A stretch of 17,649 nt of DNA from DASXMX01 sp036794395 (GTDB lineage: Bacteria; Planctomycetota; Phycisphaerae; Tepidisphaerales; Tepidisphaeraceae): positions 1 through 17,649 of the forward strand of contig DAIRGS010000147.1 of the NCBI GenBank assembly GCA_036794395.1, given 5' to 3'. The first letter of the stretch is position 1, and each line of letters opens with the position of its first letter. The position numbers and the translations under genes are program-made. This document shows, piece after piece, positions 1-7,164 of this stretch. The notes under the pieces are model-generated. The model made no database searches. It was not told the DNA's origin and saw nothing but the letters and a program-made list of their open reading frames with translations.

Positions 1-833
1 GCCTCTCCACTTCGACCAGGCTCAGTGCAGGCCGGGGGGAGAGGGGGTAGGAGGGGGAGCGGGTTGGCGCTCAATGAGTTCTCTGTGCTCTCCGCGGCTC
101 CGCGGTGAATCCTAATTTGGGGATGTGGCATCGGCAGCACTTGGCGGGCGATCAGGCGGGCGTGTAGGAGGGTGAGGCGCGCGTTGTCGCGGAGGGGGTG
201 GAAGCTGGAGACGCGTTCTTCGCGCGGGGGGTAGAAGACGCGGATCGGGACGGATTGGCTGCGCAGGCCGGACCAGAAGGCTTTAGTGAGAATTTCTACT
301 TCCAAGCCATAGCGGATGGATTGGGGCTTTAGATCGAGGGACGCGGGCAGTGGATAGGCGCGGAAACCGCTCTGGGAGTCGAGGACGGTTTGGCCGGTTT
401 CGACGTGGATCCAGAAATCGGAGAATTCGCGGCCGAACTGGCTTGATCGCGGCATCGTTCCGGTGATTTGGGCGCGGTGCCCGACGGCGATGCAGTCAGG
501 GGCGAGGTGCGGAAAGAAGCGCGGGATGTCTTCGGGGAAGTGCTGCCCGTCACCGTCGAGGGTGATGAGATGTTGGGCGCCGCGCTCGTGGGCATGGCGC
601 ATTGCGGTGAGGAGGGCTGCGCCTTTGCCGCGATTGGTCGGGTGGCGGATGACGGTAATGTCGAGCGGTTTGAGGAGATCAGGGAGGTTGGCGTCGGTGC
701 TGCCGTCGTCGATGATGATTATGTTGGGGAGATGCTGGCGGGCACGGGTGGCGATGTCGGTGATGGTGGCGGCGTTGTTGTAGACGGGGATGGCGCACCA
801 GACTTGGGCGAGGGGAATCTCCGGGGCGGTCAT
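1..833 (-). CDS. GT2 family glycosyltransferase (dolichyl-phosphate-mannose-synthase-like), 3' end off window
   Basis: Reading from ATG 833 toward the left edge gives an open frame of about 277 codons with no stop, so the gene is partial at its 3' end. Seen: IPVYNN near residue 15, IDDGSTD (41-47), NRGKGAAL (67-74), LDGDGQ (92-97, the metal-binding DxD type), and SGFRAYP (155-161). These are the standard landmarks of GT-A fold family 2 enzymes that move a sugar from a nucleotide-sugar to a lipid acceptor. The start is fixed by an ATGA overlap with the stop of the upstream ketosynthase gene. No transmembrane segment is seen. Family-like sequence ends near residue 239; the rest of the frame is translated dispersed repeat (see findings). 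GT2 enzymes are regular members of aryl-polyene clusters, so glycosylation of the lipid product is likely. The exact sugar and acceptor are unknown. Confidence 0.85.
   Translation of the reverse strand, partial: MTAPEIPLAQVWCAIPVYNNAATITDIATRARQHLPNIIIIDDGSTDANLPDLLKPLDITVIRHPTNRGKGAALLTAMRHAHERGAQHLITLDGDGQHFPEDIPRFFPHLAPDCIAVGHRAQITGTMPRSSQFGREFSDFWIHVETGQTVLDSQSGFRAYPLPASLDLKPQSIRYGLEVEILTKAFWSGLRSQSVPIRVFYPPREERVSSFHPLRDNARLTLLHARLIARQVLPMPHPQIRIHRGAAESTENSLSANPLPLLPPLPPACTEPGRSGE
79..110. repeat. Dispersed CCGCGGAG-type repeat arm at the GT2 3' end
   Basis: This 32-nt stretch closely resembles 11035-11066, the right arm of the 187-bp element: both start TTCTCTG and end TCTCCGCGGTGAAT or CTCCGCGGTGAAT. 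Next to it, 1-60 carries a purine-rich GGGGGAGAGGGGG tract and a CTTCGACCAGGCTCAG motif, another common dispersed type. All of this is translated in frame as the tail of the GT2 gene. Confidence 0.7.
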
Positions 834-2557
834 GGGTGCTCCGCCGAGGCAAGGGTGTTGGCCATTTCGTGGGGATCGAGATTCAAGTCGATGTGGGTCA
901 GGTTGATAGGGCTTCCATTTAATGCGATGGCAAAGCTGACGGCGGCTTTGGGGCCGCTCCACAGCGCGAGCACGGCCTGCGCGCCGCCGTCGGCGAGCAT
1001 CTGGCCGGCGAATGCGATCAGGCTCTTGACGGGAGAGGCATCGGCCTGAGCGTAGAGGGTGGGGCCTCGTAAGCCGAGCGCGACGGCGACTTCGCTGGCG
1101 GCGCTGGTGGGGAGGGTGTAGATGAAGAGGTTGCCGCGAGCCATGGACCGTCCGCAGGCGAAGTAGTCGCGGAAATATTCGAGATCGGCCTTAAGAAACC
1201 CGCCTTCGCCCGCGGAGACAATGCCAACTTCGACGCCTGGGCCGAGATTCAGCGCACGGAGGGCTTTGCAGCCGGCAACGAGGCAGCAGCGCGTTTCAGG
1301 GGTCATGCGGGAAACGTATTTAACCGGTTTGCCCACCAGGGCCGTGATGTCTTCCGGGGATTCCTGGCCGAGCGAATGTGCAAAGGCGCGGATAACGGGT
1401 TCGGGCGCGGCGGCGGGAGCGGGTTGAAGGCGCGAGTGTTCGAGGCGGCCAAGGACGATAGCGGTATTGACGCCACCAAACCCGGAATTGGTTGAGAGCG
1501 CGACGGACGCATTATTAAGAGGAACAGGGGCGGCGTGGACCCAGCCGGCGGCGGAAGCGTCGGGATGGGAGAGCCCGACAGTAGGGGGCACTTGCCCGCG
1601 GGTTAGAGCGCGTGCACTGACGAGGATCTGCATCAAGCCGGCTGCACCGAGGGTGTGGCCAGTGCCGCCTTTGACGGAAAAAATCGGGACGGGTGCTGGA
1701 ACGGAGCTGCCGAAGGCGAGAAGTTCCATCGCATCGCTGTAGACGGTTGCGGTACCGTGGGCTGCGATAAAGGCAATCTCGGCGGGATTGCGACCGGCCA
1801 TCGTGCAGGCTTTGGCGATGGCACGGGAGAGGCCCGCCGCGTTGCGATCGGGGGCGGTCATGTGGATGGCGTCGCTGGTGCTGGCCCAGCCGAGGATAGA
1901 GACAGCATCGGGCTGCGGGGTAGCATCGCCCGAGGTGACCAGCGCCCATGCGGCGGCTTCGCCAAGGGACAGGCCACAGCGTTCGGCATCGAAGGGCTGG
2001 GCGGGTGTTTCGCACAGTGATTGGAGCGTGGAGAAGCCGGAGTAGACAAATTCAGAGATTGCATCACCTGCGACGACGAGAACGGCGGGGGATTCTTTAC
2101 GATGGACGATCGACGCAGCATGTGCCAGGGCGGCGGTGGAAGAAGCACACGCGGAAGAGAGGACCATTGCGGGACCACTCAAGCCGAGAAGTTTCTTGAT
2201 TTGGGCCAGCAACGCGGAGGGAGCGGATTTGACAGCGCGATCAGGCTGGCCATCGAGAATAGCCGATTCGATGTATTCAATTTCGCCGACCGTCGTAGCA
2301 AGAATGAGCGGGGTTTTCGGATCGAGGTTGCCGGTGAGCCTGCGTAACAGGGGCTCGAGCATTGCCATGACGCGAGACGTTGCCGGCGGAACAACCAACT
2401 CGGGCACGAGGGCCGCCTGATTGCTGACGAAGTTGCGTTCCTTAAATCGATCCGTCGGATGGACGGCCGATTGAGTGCTGAGCAAGCCATTCCAAAGCGC
2501 ATCAATGCCCCACCCATAGGCGGTAACAACGTCGAATTGGCTGATGACGATGCTCAT
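830..2557 (-). CDS. Beta-ketoacyl-ACP synthase fused to a half-KS, chain-length-factor-like domain (ApeO-ApeC-like)
   Basis: 575 aa from ATG 2557, chosen because it forms ATGA with the thioesterase stop; an upstream ATG at 2599 lies inside the thioesterase gene. Residues 1-372 are a complete condensing enzyme: nucleophile C137 in SSACASS, H267 in AAHGTAT, K296, H301 in GHTLGAAG, and SGFGGVN near 358-364. Residues about 388-545 look like the N-terminal half of a second KS: RMTPETR (417-423), a GLRGP turn (495-499), then QADAS where an active KS has the ACAS motif, so the nucleophile position is Asp506; no catalytic His half follows. In aryl-polyene synthases ApeO (active KS) pairs with ApeC (chain length factor) as separate proteins; here both appear in one chain. 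Role inferred: elongation and chain-length control of an ACP-bound polyene. KS part certain, CLF assignment inferred. Confidence 0.9.
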   Translation of the reverse strand: MSIVISQFDVVTAYGWGIDALWNGLLSTQSAVHPTDRFKERNFVSNQAALVPELVVPPATSRVMAMLEPLLRRLTGNLDPKTPLILATTVGEIEYIESAILDGQPDRAVKSAPSALLAQIKKLLGLSGPAMVLSSACASSTAALAHAASIVHRKESPAVLVVAGDAISEFVYSGFSTLQSLCETPAQPFDAERCGLSLGEAAAWALVTSGDATPQPDAVSILGWASTSDAIHMTAPDRNAAGLSRAIAKACTMAGRNPAEIAFIAAHGTATVYSDAMELLAFGSSVPAPVPIFSVKGGTGHTLGAAGLMQILVSARALTRGQVPPTVGLSHPDASAAGWVHAAPVPLNNASVALSTNSGFGGVNTAIVLGRLEHSRLQPAPAAAPEPVIRAFAHSLGQESPEDITALVGKPVKYVSRMTPETRCCLVAGCKALRALNLGPGVEVGIVSAGEGGFLKADLEYFRDYFACGRSMARGNLFIYTLPTSAASEVAVALGLRGPTLYAQADASPVKSLIAFAGQMLADGGAQAVLALWSGPKAAVSFAIALNGSPINLTHIDLNLDPHEMANTLASAEHP

Positions 2558-3045
2558 TGTGCGCTCGCAAACTCTCCACCGCGCCAGCGACGGCGGCAAT
2601 TCTCCAGCAGGGGCGGAGATGCCATCAATGGCGTTCCGGTTTCATCGACAAACATCTGTACCGTGTAACCAGCCGCGGCGAGCGGGCCGGTCTCTTTGCG
2701 GACTTCGTATTCGATATTGGAGCGTGCGCCATCGCACCAGACCATTTTGCCGATGACGGTGACTTGTTCGCCAAGGGTGACGGGGGCGAAGTAATCGACG
2801 TGCAACTGCACGATGGGCGCCATGAGCCTTTCGCGCTTGAAATCGGGGTAGCTCATGCCGATCACGCGGCCGAGTTCTTCGTTGGCTTGTTCGAAGAGTT
2901 GGGCGTAGCGGCCATGCCAGAGGATGGCCATGGGATCGACATCGCTGAAGCGAACGCGGTGGGTGAGCCGCACGATCAGGGGCGCGGGCGCCGCTGGATC
3001 GGACGGGAAGTAGCCGGACTTTTGGCGGCGCGGCGGTTGTTGCAT
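2554..3045 (-). CDS. 4HBT (YbgC/FcbC-type) hot-dog acyl thioesterase
   Basis: 163 aa. The start is ATG 3045, overlapping the TAA of the upstream dehydratase by one base (TAATG); longer readings to 3303 give low-complexity Arg/His/Pro sequence that is only the dehydratase in another frame. The N-terminal 24 residues are a Pro/Arg-rich tail. The hot-dog domain begins at LTHRVRFSDVDPMAILWHGRY (27-47): Asp37 in SDVDP is at the catalytic position of the 4-hydroxybenzoyl-CoA thioesterase family, with His44, Tyr47 and Glu52 following in the usual spacing. Such small thioesterases accompany dehydratase and ketosynthase genes in aryl-polyene and flexirubin clusters, where release or transfer of the finished chain is proposed. 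Substrate (ACP- or CoA-thioester) cannot be read from sequence. Stop overlaps the ketosynthase start as ATGA. Confidence 0.88.
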   Translation of the reverse strand: MQQPPRRQKSGYFPSDPAAPAPLIVRLTHRVRFSDVDPMAILWHGRYAQLFEQANEELGRVIGMSYPDFKRERLMAPIVQLHVDYFAPVTLGEQVTVIGKMVWCDGARSNIEYEVRKETGPLAAAGYTVQMFVDETGTPLMASPPLLENCRRRWRGGEFASAQ

Positions 3046-3443
3046 TACAGCGCGCCCCCTGCGTCGATGGTGGGGATCTGCGCGATGATGGAGAAGTCGG
3101 CGCAGCGCTGGCCGGCCTCGGTGATGAACGAGGCTTTGATTGCGATGTCGCCCTGGGGATTGGTGGTGATGTCTCCGTTGATCTGAACTTGGTCGCCGGG
3201 ACGGATGGGGCGCATGATTTTGGCGTTTTTCAGGACGCGCATTTTGAGATCCGGTGCGTTGGTGGCACGAGCCGCGGCCAGCAGTACCGCCTGCACCATG
3301 CATACACCGGGCAGAATCGGGGCGTCGCGAAAATGGTCGGGGAGGATGGCCAGGTCCAGGCCCACTTTAAATGTGGCGCTGAAACCACCCTCGCGTGGTT
3401 GGACTTGTAGCATGGAACGAATTTGCTTGCGCAGCGCGTTCAT
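3045..3443 (-). CDS. ApeI-like/FabZ-type hot-dog 3-hydroxyacyl-ACP dehydratase
   Basis: 132 aa from ATG 3443, which forms ATGA with the exporter stop. The signature is LPDHFRDAPILPGVCMVQA (34-52): His37 corresponds to the FabZ catalytic His, and PILPGV to the conserved PxxPGV helix start. The FabZ catalytic Glu is replaced by Gln51, as I recall also for ApeI-type proteins, which carry a Q in this helix. In the E. coli aryl-polyene system ApeI works as a heteromer with ApeP, a second dehydratase. A matching ApeP-like domain is present here at the C-terminus of the radical SAM gene, so this small subunit plausibly pairs with that fusion protein. It is too small and too divergent to be the housekeeping FabZ, and its operon position argues for a dedicated role. 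Confidence 0.85.
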   Translation of the reverse strand: MNALRKQIRSMLQVQPREGGFSATFKVGLDLAILPDHFRDAPILPGVCMVQAVLLAAARATNAPDLKMRVLKNAKIMRPIRPGDQVQINGDITTNPQGDIAIKASFITEAGQRCADFSIIAQIPTIDAGGAL

Positions 3444-6400
3444 TGCTGCTCGGCCGACCAATCGCGGTTTTTGATAATGATGCGGTAGTGGTAATGGCCG
3501 TTGTCCATCACGATACCCCGGGGGAACAGTTTGCCGTCTTGGGGGCGGTAGTCGAAATAGCGCACGCGCCACTTGTTGCCCCAGAAGCTATCAAGACGCT
3601 TTTCGAGCAGAACAGTCGGTTCGCCCCCAAATTCGTAGGAAAGCGTGCCATCGGCGGTTTTTGACGCGTAGATCACTTCGGTCCGGCCGATGGAAGTATT
3701 CGAATTGGGAGGCGGATTGAGATCGAGATACATGCTGCGCGTGTCGCGGGCCATGGAGAGCAGAACTTCCTTTTGCTCCATCAGCGGAGGGACGGCGAAT
3801 CGAATTTCTATCTTTGAAGGATCGCCACCGAGGTGGAAAAACTGCACGCCCAAATGGTTGAGCCCGTAAAGCTCGAACGTGCCGGCGTTGCGATCAACAT
3901 TGAGAACGCCCAGCACAGCCATGTCGTCGCGGAAGGGGGCTTGGATGATGACCGTGTCATCGGATGTGAAATGATCGGGCGTCGCGTGGCTGAAACTTTC
4001 GCGGATTTGGGCGGGATCGGGATTGTGCAGGGCGGGAAGTGGCGGGCGCTGAAAGGGATCGGAGCGGCAGCCGGTCAGGAGGAACATAAGGCCCAGCAGG
4101 ACAGATGCAGACACGGCGGGGGCGGGACGTTTGTCAATCAATTTGCAGATCCCTGGGATCACCATGAATGCCGTGAGGTAACCTGCGAGCAGACCCGATG
4201 TCAGACTCGTCCCAACCATCAGAAGTGCCGGGTGTCGGGCGAAGATGAGCGCGCCGGTGCCGACGAGGGTGGTGAGCGCACATAGGTGCATCGAGGCCAT
4301 TCCCTGGCCGAGCAGGGGCTCGCGGTTGTCCCACGCGTACGCTGCAAACACGCCATAATCGCTGGTCAGGGCGAGCACGAGGACAGCGGCGACAACAGTC
4401 ACGACGTTCATGGAAAGACCCATCATCGCCAGCATGCCCAGCATCGCAATGATCCCCATCAACACCGGCAGCATAATGATGAGCGATTTAACAACACTGC
4501 GGGTGAGGGCCAGCAGGAACAGTGCGATGAAGATGCCGCTGATGCTGACCAGCAGCCGGGTTTCAGAGGAGGCGGCGGTGGCAAAGGCCTGGCCCAGTGC
4601 TCTGCGTGAAACAACCTGCGCTTCGGGATGATCGCGAATCGTTTCTTGAGCGGTTTCGACGTTCTCGGCAGTGTCGGGAAACGAGTCGAGCATCTGGAAT
4701 TCGTTGCCCGCCTTGGCCGTGAATTGCGACTCCATGGTCGCGAGCATGGGGGGAGGGGGCTGGTCTGTCTGGGGATTGGTGACGATTTGGAAGAATGGGT
4801 CGAATGCATCCGCGGCAAATCCATAAGCCTCGCCCGCGGCGGCGAGATCGGCGCGGAGTTTAGCCACCCGATCGGGTATCCAGAATGCCTTCCAGCGGGC
4901 GACATTCGCATGGCGCGTGGTCGCCGAGGGCCAGAAACTGCCGAGTGAAACGAACTGGCCTTCTTTGAATTTCTGCGACGCGATCCGGGAGATGGCGTCG
5001 TTGGCCTCGGCCGCTTGCTCGGCCGATGGCCCGGCGACAACGAGCAGGCCCATCTCAACATCGCCCCGACTCCATGTTTTTTGGAAATCGGCTTCGTTCT
5101 GGCGCACGGTTGCGCTGATGCCGTCGAGGTGGGAGAGATCAGTGTCGAATTTCGTTTTGGTGGCGAAGAAGATTGAGACCGCCAGGACGATCGCCGCGAT
5201 GTATACCGCGGGGATCATCAACTTGCCCCAGCGAGTGAGCGGCATTCCGCTGCCCAGCAGCAGGATTTTGCCGCCGGGACGGACCAGACGCGGGAGGAGG
5301 AACATGGCCGACAAAAGCGAGAGAACCAGTGATGCGCCGGTGACCCAACCCAACTGGCGATATGCGGGGATGGCCGAGAACACGAGGGCAAGGAAGACGC
5401 CAAGAGTCGTGAGGTGGCTGATGACCAGCGGCCGCCAGATGCGGCGCATGTCGGTGGCGGAGTTTTTGCCCATGGTGACGGCGGTGTAGACGTAGATGCC
5501 GTAATCCACGGCGCTGCCAGCCATCGTAAGAGAGATGCCGATCACCATCATCGACAGGTTGGGAAACACCAGGGCGCAAAGTCCGATGGTGATGCCGATG
5601 CTGATCACGGGCAGAAGGAAGACCGCACCCACACGCCAGTCACGTGAGACTATGAAAAACAGCAGCAGGAATACGATTCCATTAACAGTGCCCGCCAGGT
5701 GGGTATCGCGCTGCATAAGCTGCTGGTTCTGGGCGGTGTGGATCTGAGCGCAGATGGGGATGATCTCAACGTTGGGCGGTGCGGACGCGGCGATTTTGTT
5801 GAGGTTGTCCATCAGCGCATGCGAGCTTGCCAGGCTCGTGGCGGTGGACGACGTTTCCATGGCCAGCAGCATCTGCCGGCCATCGGTGTGCATCAGCCGC
5901 CCGTCTTTCACTTCAACCTTGAAACCCATGCTGTTGGTGAGGGCATAGAGCCGGCCAAGTATGCGGGCGCTTACGCCCAATGGATCCTTGCGGATGATCG
6001 TCTGCATGAACGATCCCTCGGGGCGGGTCAGTTGCACGTAGCATTCACGCATGCGCTTTTTCAGAGCGTCGGGAGTCAGGCCCGCATTCAACTCCGCCAA
6101 GTCTTTTTCGTTCAGCAATTCCGGGGCGCGATCGAGCAGGCTCATGGCCTGGTCCATCGCATCAGACTCCTGAGGTGGCCTGAAGACTTGCTTAATGAGT
6201 TGGGGGTCGAGTTGTTTCTCGGCCTTCTCCGCGGCTTCGTAAAGTTCGGAGACAGGCGCATCGCCTTTCAAACGCAGCCAAAGCACGGCTTTCGATGCGA
6301 AGCTGGAATCGCGAAAGAATAGAACCGCCTTTCGCGCGTCGCTTTTTTCAGGCAGTAGCGGCTCGAGCGAACTGTCAACGTGCAGGCGCATCCAGCCGGC

Positions 6401-6481
6401 GGCAGCCAAGGCCGCGACCAGCACAAAACCAAGAATGATCCAGAGCCTGCGTTTCGGCGGCGTCGGGGCGGCGTCGCTCAT
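3440..6481 (-). CDS. MMPL/RND-family exporter fused to a C-terminal DUF3261/LolB-like lipoprotein domain
   Basis: 1013 aa. Residues 1-776 are an MMPL exporter: TM1 near 12-31, a periplasmic loop, five TMs at about 263-397, TM7 near 421-440, a second loop, then five TMs at about 643-775. The proton-relay Asp-Tyr pairs of this family are present in both halves: D326-Y327 (SAVDYGIY) and D708-Y709 (TSDYGV). After the last TM the frame continues through a thirteenth hydrophobic stretch ending in FLLTGC (800-805), a textbook lipobox, then about 208 residues resembling the DUF3261 lipoprotein that follows the MMPL gene in aryl-polyene clusters. Role inferred: moving the lipid pigment from inner to outer membrane with the LolA-like protein next door. 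Start forms ATGA with the LolA stop. A possible internal start at 4141 could yield the lipoprotein separately. Confidence 0.9.
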   Translation of the reverse strand: MSDAAPTPPKRRLWIILGFVLVAALAAAGWMRLHVDSSLEPLLPEKSDARKAVLFFRDSSFASKAVLWLRLKGDAPVSELYEAAEKAEKQLDPQLIKQVFRPPQESDAMDQAMSLLDRAPELLNEKDLAELNAGLTPDALKKRMRECYVQLTRPEGSFMQTIIRKDPLGVSARILGRLYALTNSMGFKVEVKDGRLMHTDGRQMLLAMETSSTATSLASSHALMDNLNKIAASAPPNVEIIPICAQIHTAQNQQLMQRDTHLAGTVNGIVFLLLFFIVSRDWRVGAVFLLPVISIGITIGLCALVFPNLSMMVIGISLTMAGSAVDYGIYVYTAVTMGKNSATDMRRIWRPLVISHLTTLGVFLALVFSAIPAYRQLGWVTGASLVLSLLSAMFLLPRLVRPGGKILLLGSGMPLTRWGKLMIPAVYIAAIVLAVSIFFATKTKFDTDLSHLDGISATVRQNEADFQKTWSRGDVEMGLLVVAGPSAEQAAEANDAISRIASQKFKEGQFVSLGSFWPSATTRHANVARWKAFWIPDRVAKLRADLAAAGEAYGFAADAFDPFFQIVTNPQTDQPPPPMLATMESQFTAKAGNEFQMLDSFPDTAENVETAQETIRDHPEAQVVSRRALGQAFATAASSETRLLVSISGIFIALFLLALTRSVVKSLIIMLPVLMGIIAMLGMLAMMGLSMNVVTVVAAVLVLALTSDYGVFAAYAWDNREPLLGQGMASMHLCALTTLVGTGALIFARHPALLMVGTSLTSGLLAGYLTAFMVIPGICKLIDKRPAPAVSASVLLGLMFLLTGCRSDPFQRPPLPALHNPDPAQIRESFSHATPDHFTSDDTVIIQAPFRDDMAVLGVLNVDRNAGTFELYGLNHLGVQFFHLGGDPSKIEIRFAVPPLMEQKEVLLSMARDTRSMYLDLNPPPNSNTSIGRTEVIYASKTADGTLSYEFGGEPTVLLEKRLDSFWGNKWRVRYFDYRPQDGKLFPRGIVMDNGHYHYRIIIKNRDWSAEQQ
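4139..4154 (-). promoter_or_regulatory. Candidate internal ribosome binding site and TTG start for the lipoprotein half
   Basis: On the minus strand AGGGA (4154-4150) lies 8 nt ahead of an in-frame TTG (4141-4139, codon 781 of the exporter frame). Initiation there would give MIDKRPAPAV followed by the hydrophobic run and LLTGC, with Cys25: a short, positively charged n-region, h-region and lipobox, that is a complete lipoprotein signal peptide, and a 233-residue product ending at 3440. This is a sequence-level possibility, not proof of initiation. Confidence 0.35.
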
Positions 6482-7164
6482 CGCGGGGGGATCTCCCAGG
6501 TTTGCTTCGGTATGGGCTGATTCAGGCGGGTGTTGGTGAAGTTGAGCACCGTCGTGTCGCCCGCCGCCTCGTGGATCTGCATCTTGTCGATATTTCTTTC
6601 ATCAGGACCGAAGGTCACTTCAATCCAGCTCACCAGCTTGCCAAGCATCGTGTTGCCGCGCGGCACGAAGCGCAGGGTGAGCGGCGTATTGCCCAGAACG
6701 TAAACATCGTAGCTCTGCGCCAGTTCCTTGTAGTTACCGAGAAACCAAGCCTGGATCTGCTGCGAGATGGCTTTGAAGGTGGGATCGCCGCCGAGGTGAA
6801 TAATCTGGACCTTATTTGTGTCTTCGTCCCACTGGCGGACTTCTTCACCCTCGACGCGGATCGCGTACTTGACCGGTTCGCGGACGTTCCACATGACCTT
6901 GTCCGGCTTTTGCATCGCGAAGCTGCCGCGAATGGTGAGCTTGTGCTTGAGCACCACCAGGTTCTTGATCTGCACAAAATCCGCCTGCACGTTGTCGACG
7001 GTGCTGAGCTGCTTTTGAACATGAGTGATCAGTTCGAGCGGCGCTTGCACCAGGGCGGAAGTCGGCTGGGTAGCCGGTGACGGCGCCTGCGCCCGCGTCG
7101 TGCCGCAGAGGGCGGCCACGAGCAGGGCGGAAAAAAATGAGACTAATCCCGGGAGTTTGTTCAT
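6478..7164 (-). CDS. LolA-like periplasmic outer-membrane lipoprotein carrier
   Basis: 228 aa with a clear Sec signal peptide: MNKL n-region, hydrophobic FFSALLVAAL core, cleavage expected after TTRA (residue 25). The Cys at 20 is preceded by Leu and is not a lipobox. The mature part reads as a LolA/LolB-type half-barrel: VQADFVQIKNL near 58-68, the RGSFAMQKPDKVMW strand pair near 79-92 (family pattern G.f...rPdk.rW), then WDEDTNKVQII and a C-terminal strand series ending in WEIPPR. A LolA paralogue next to an MMPL exporter and DUF3261 lipoprotein is a fixed trio in aryl-polyene clusters, where it is thought to carry the lipid-linked pigment across the periplasm. ATGA overlaps on both sides. 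It is unlikely to be the general LolA of the cell given this setting. Confidence 0.88.
   Translation of the reverse strand: MNKLPGLVSFFSALLVAALCGTTRAQAPSPATQPTSALVQAPLELITHVQKQLSTVDNVQADFVQIKNLVVLKHKLTIRGSFAMQKPDKVMWNVREPVKYAIRVEGEEVRQWDEDTNKVQIIHLGGDPTFKAISQQIQAWFLGNYKELAQSYDVYVLGNTPLTLRFVPRGNTMLGKLVSWIEVTFGPDERNIDKMQIHEAAGDTTVLNFTNTRLNQPIPKQTWEIPPR

Noticed and set aside
2557..3186. 209-codon plus-strand open frame across the thioesterase and dehydratase
   Set aside because: Antisense of two well-supported hot-dog genes; no recognisable domain.
3046..3303. N-terminal extension of the thioesterase to 3303
   Set aside because: Extra sequence is Arg/His/Pro-rich out-of-frame reading of the dehydratase; the TAATG overlap gives a better start.
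5699..6322. 207-codon plus-strand open frame inside the exporter gene
   Set aside because: Antisense shadow of a clear MMPL coding region with proton-relay motifs; low-complexity composition and no family resemblance.
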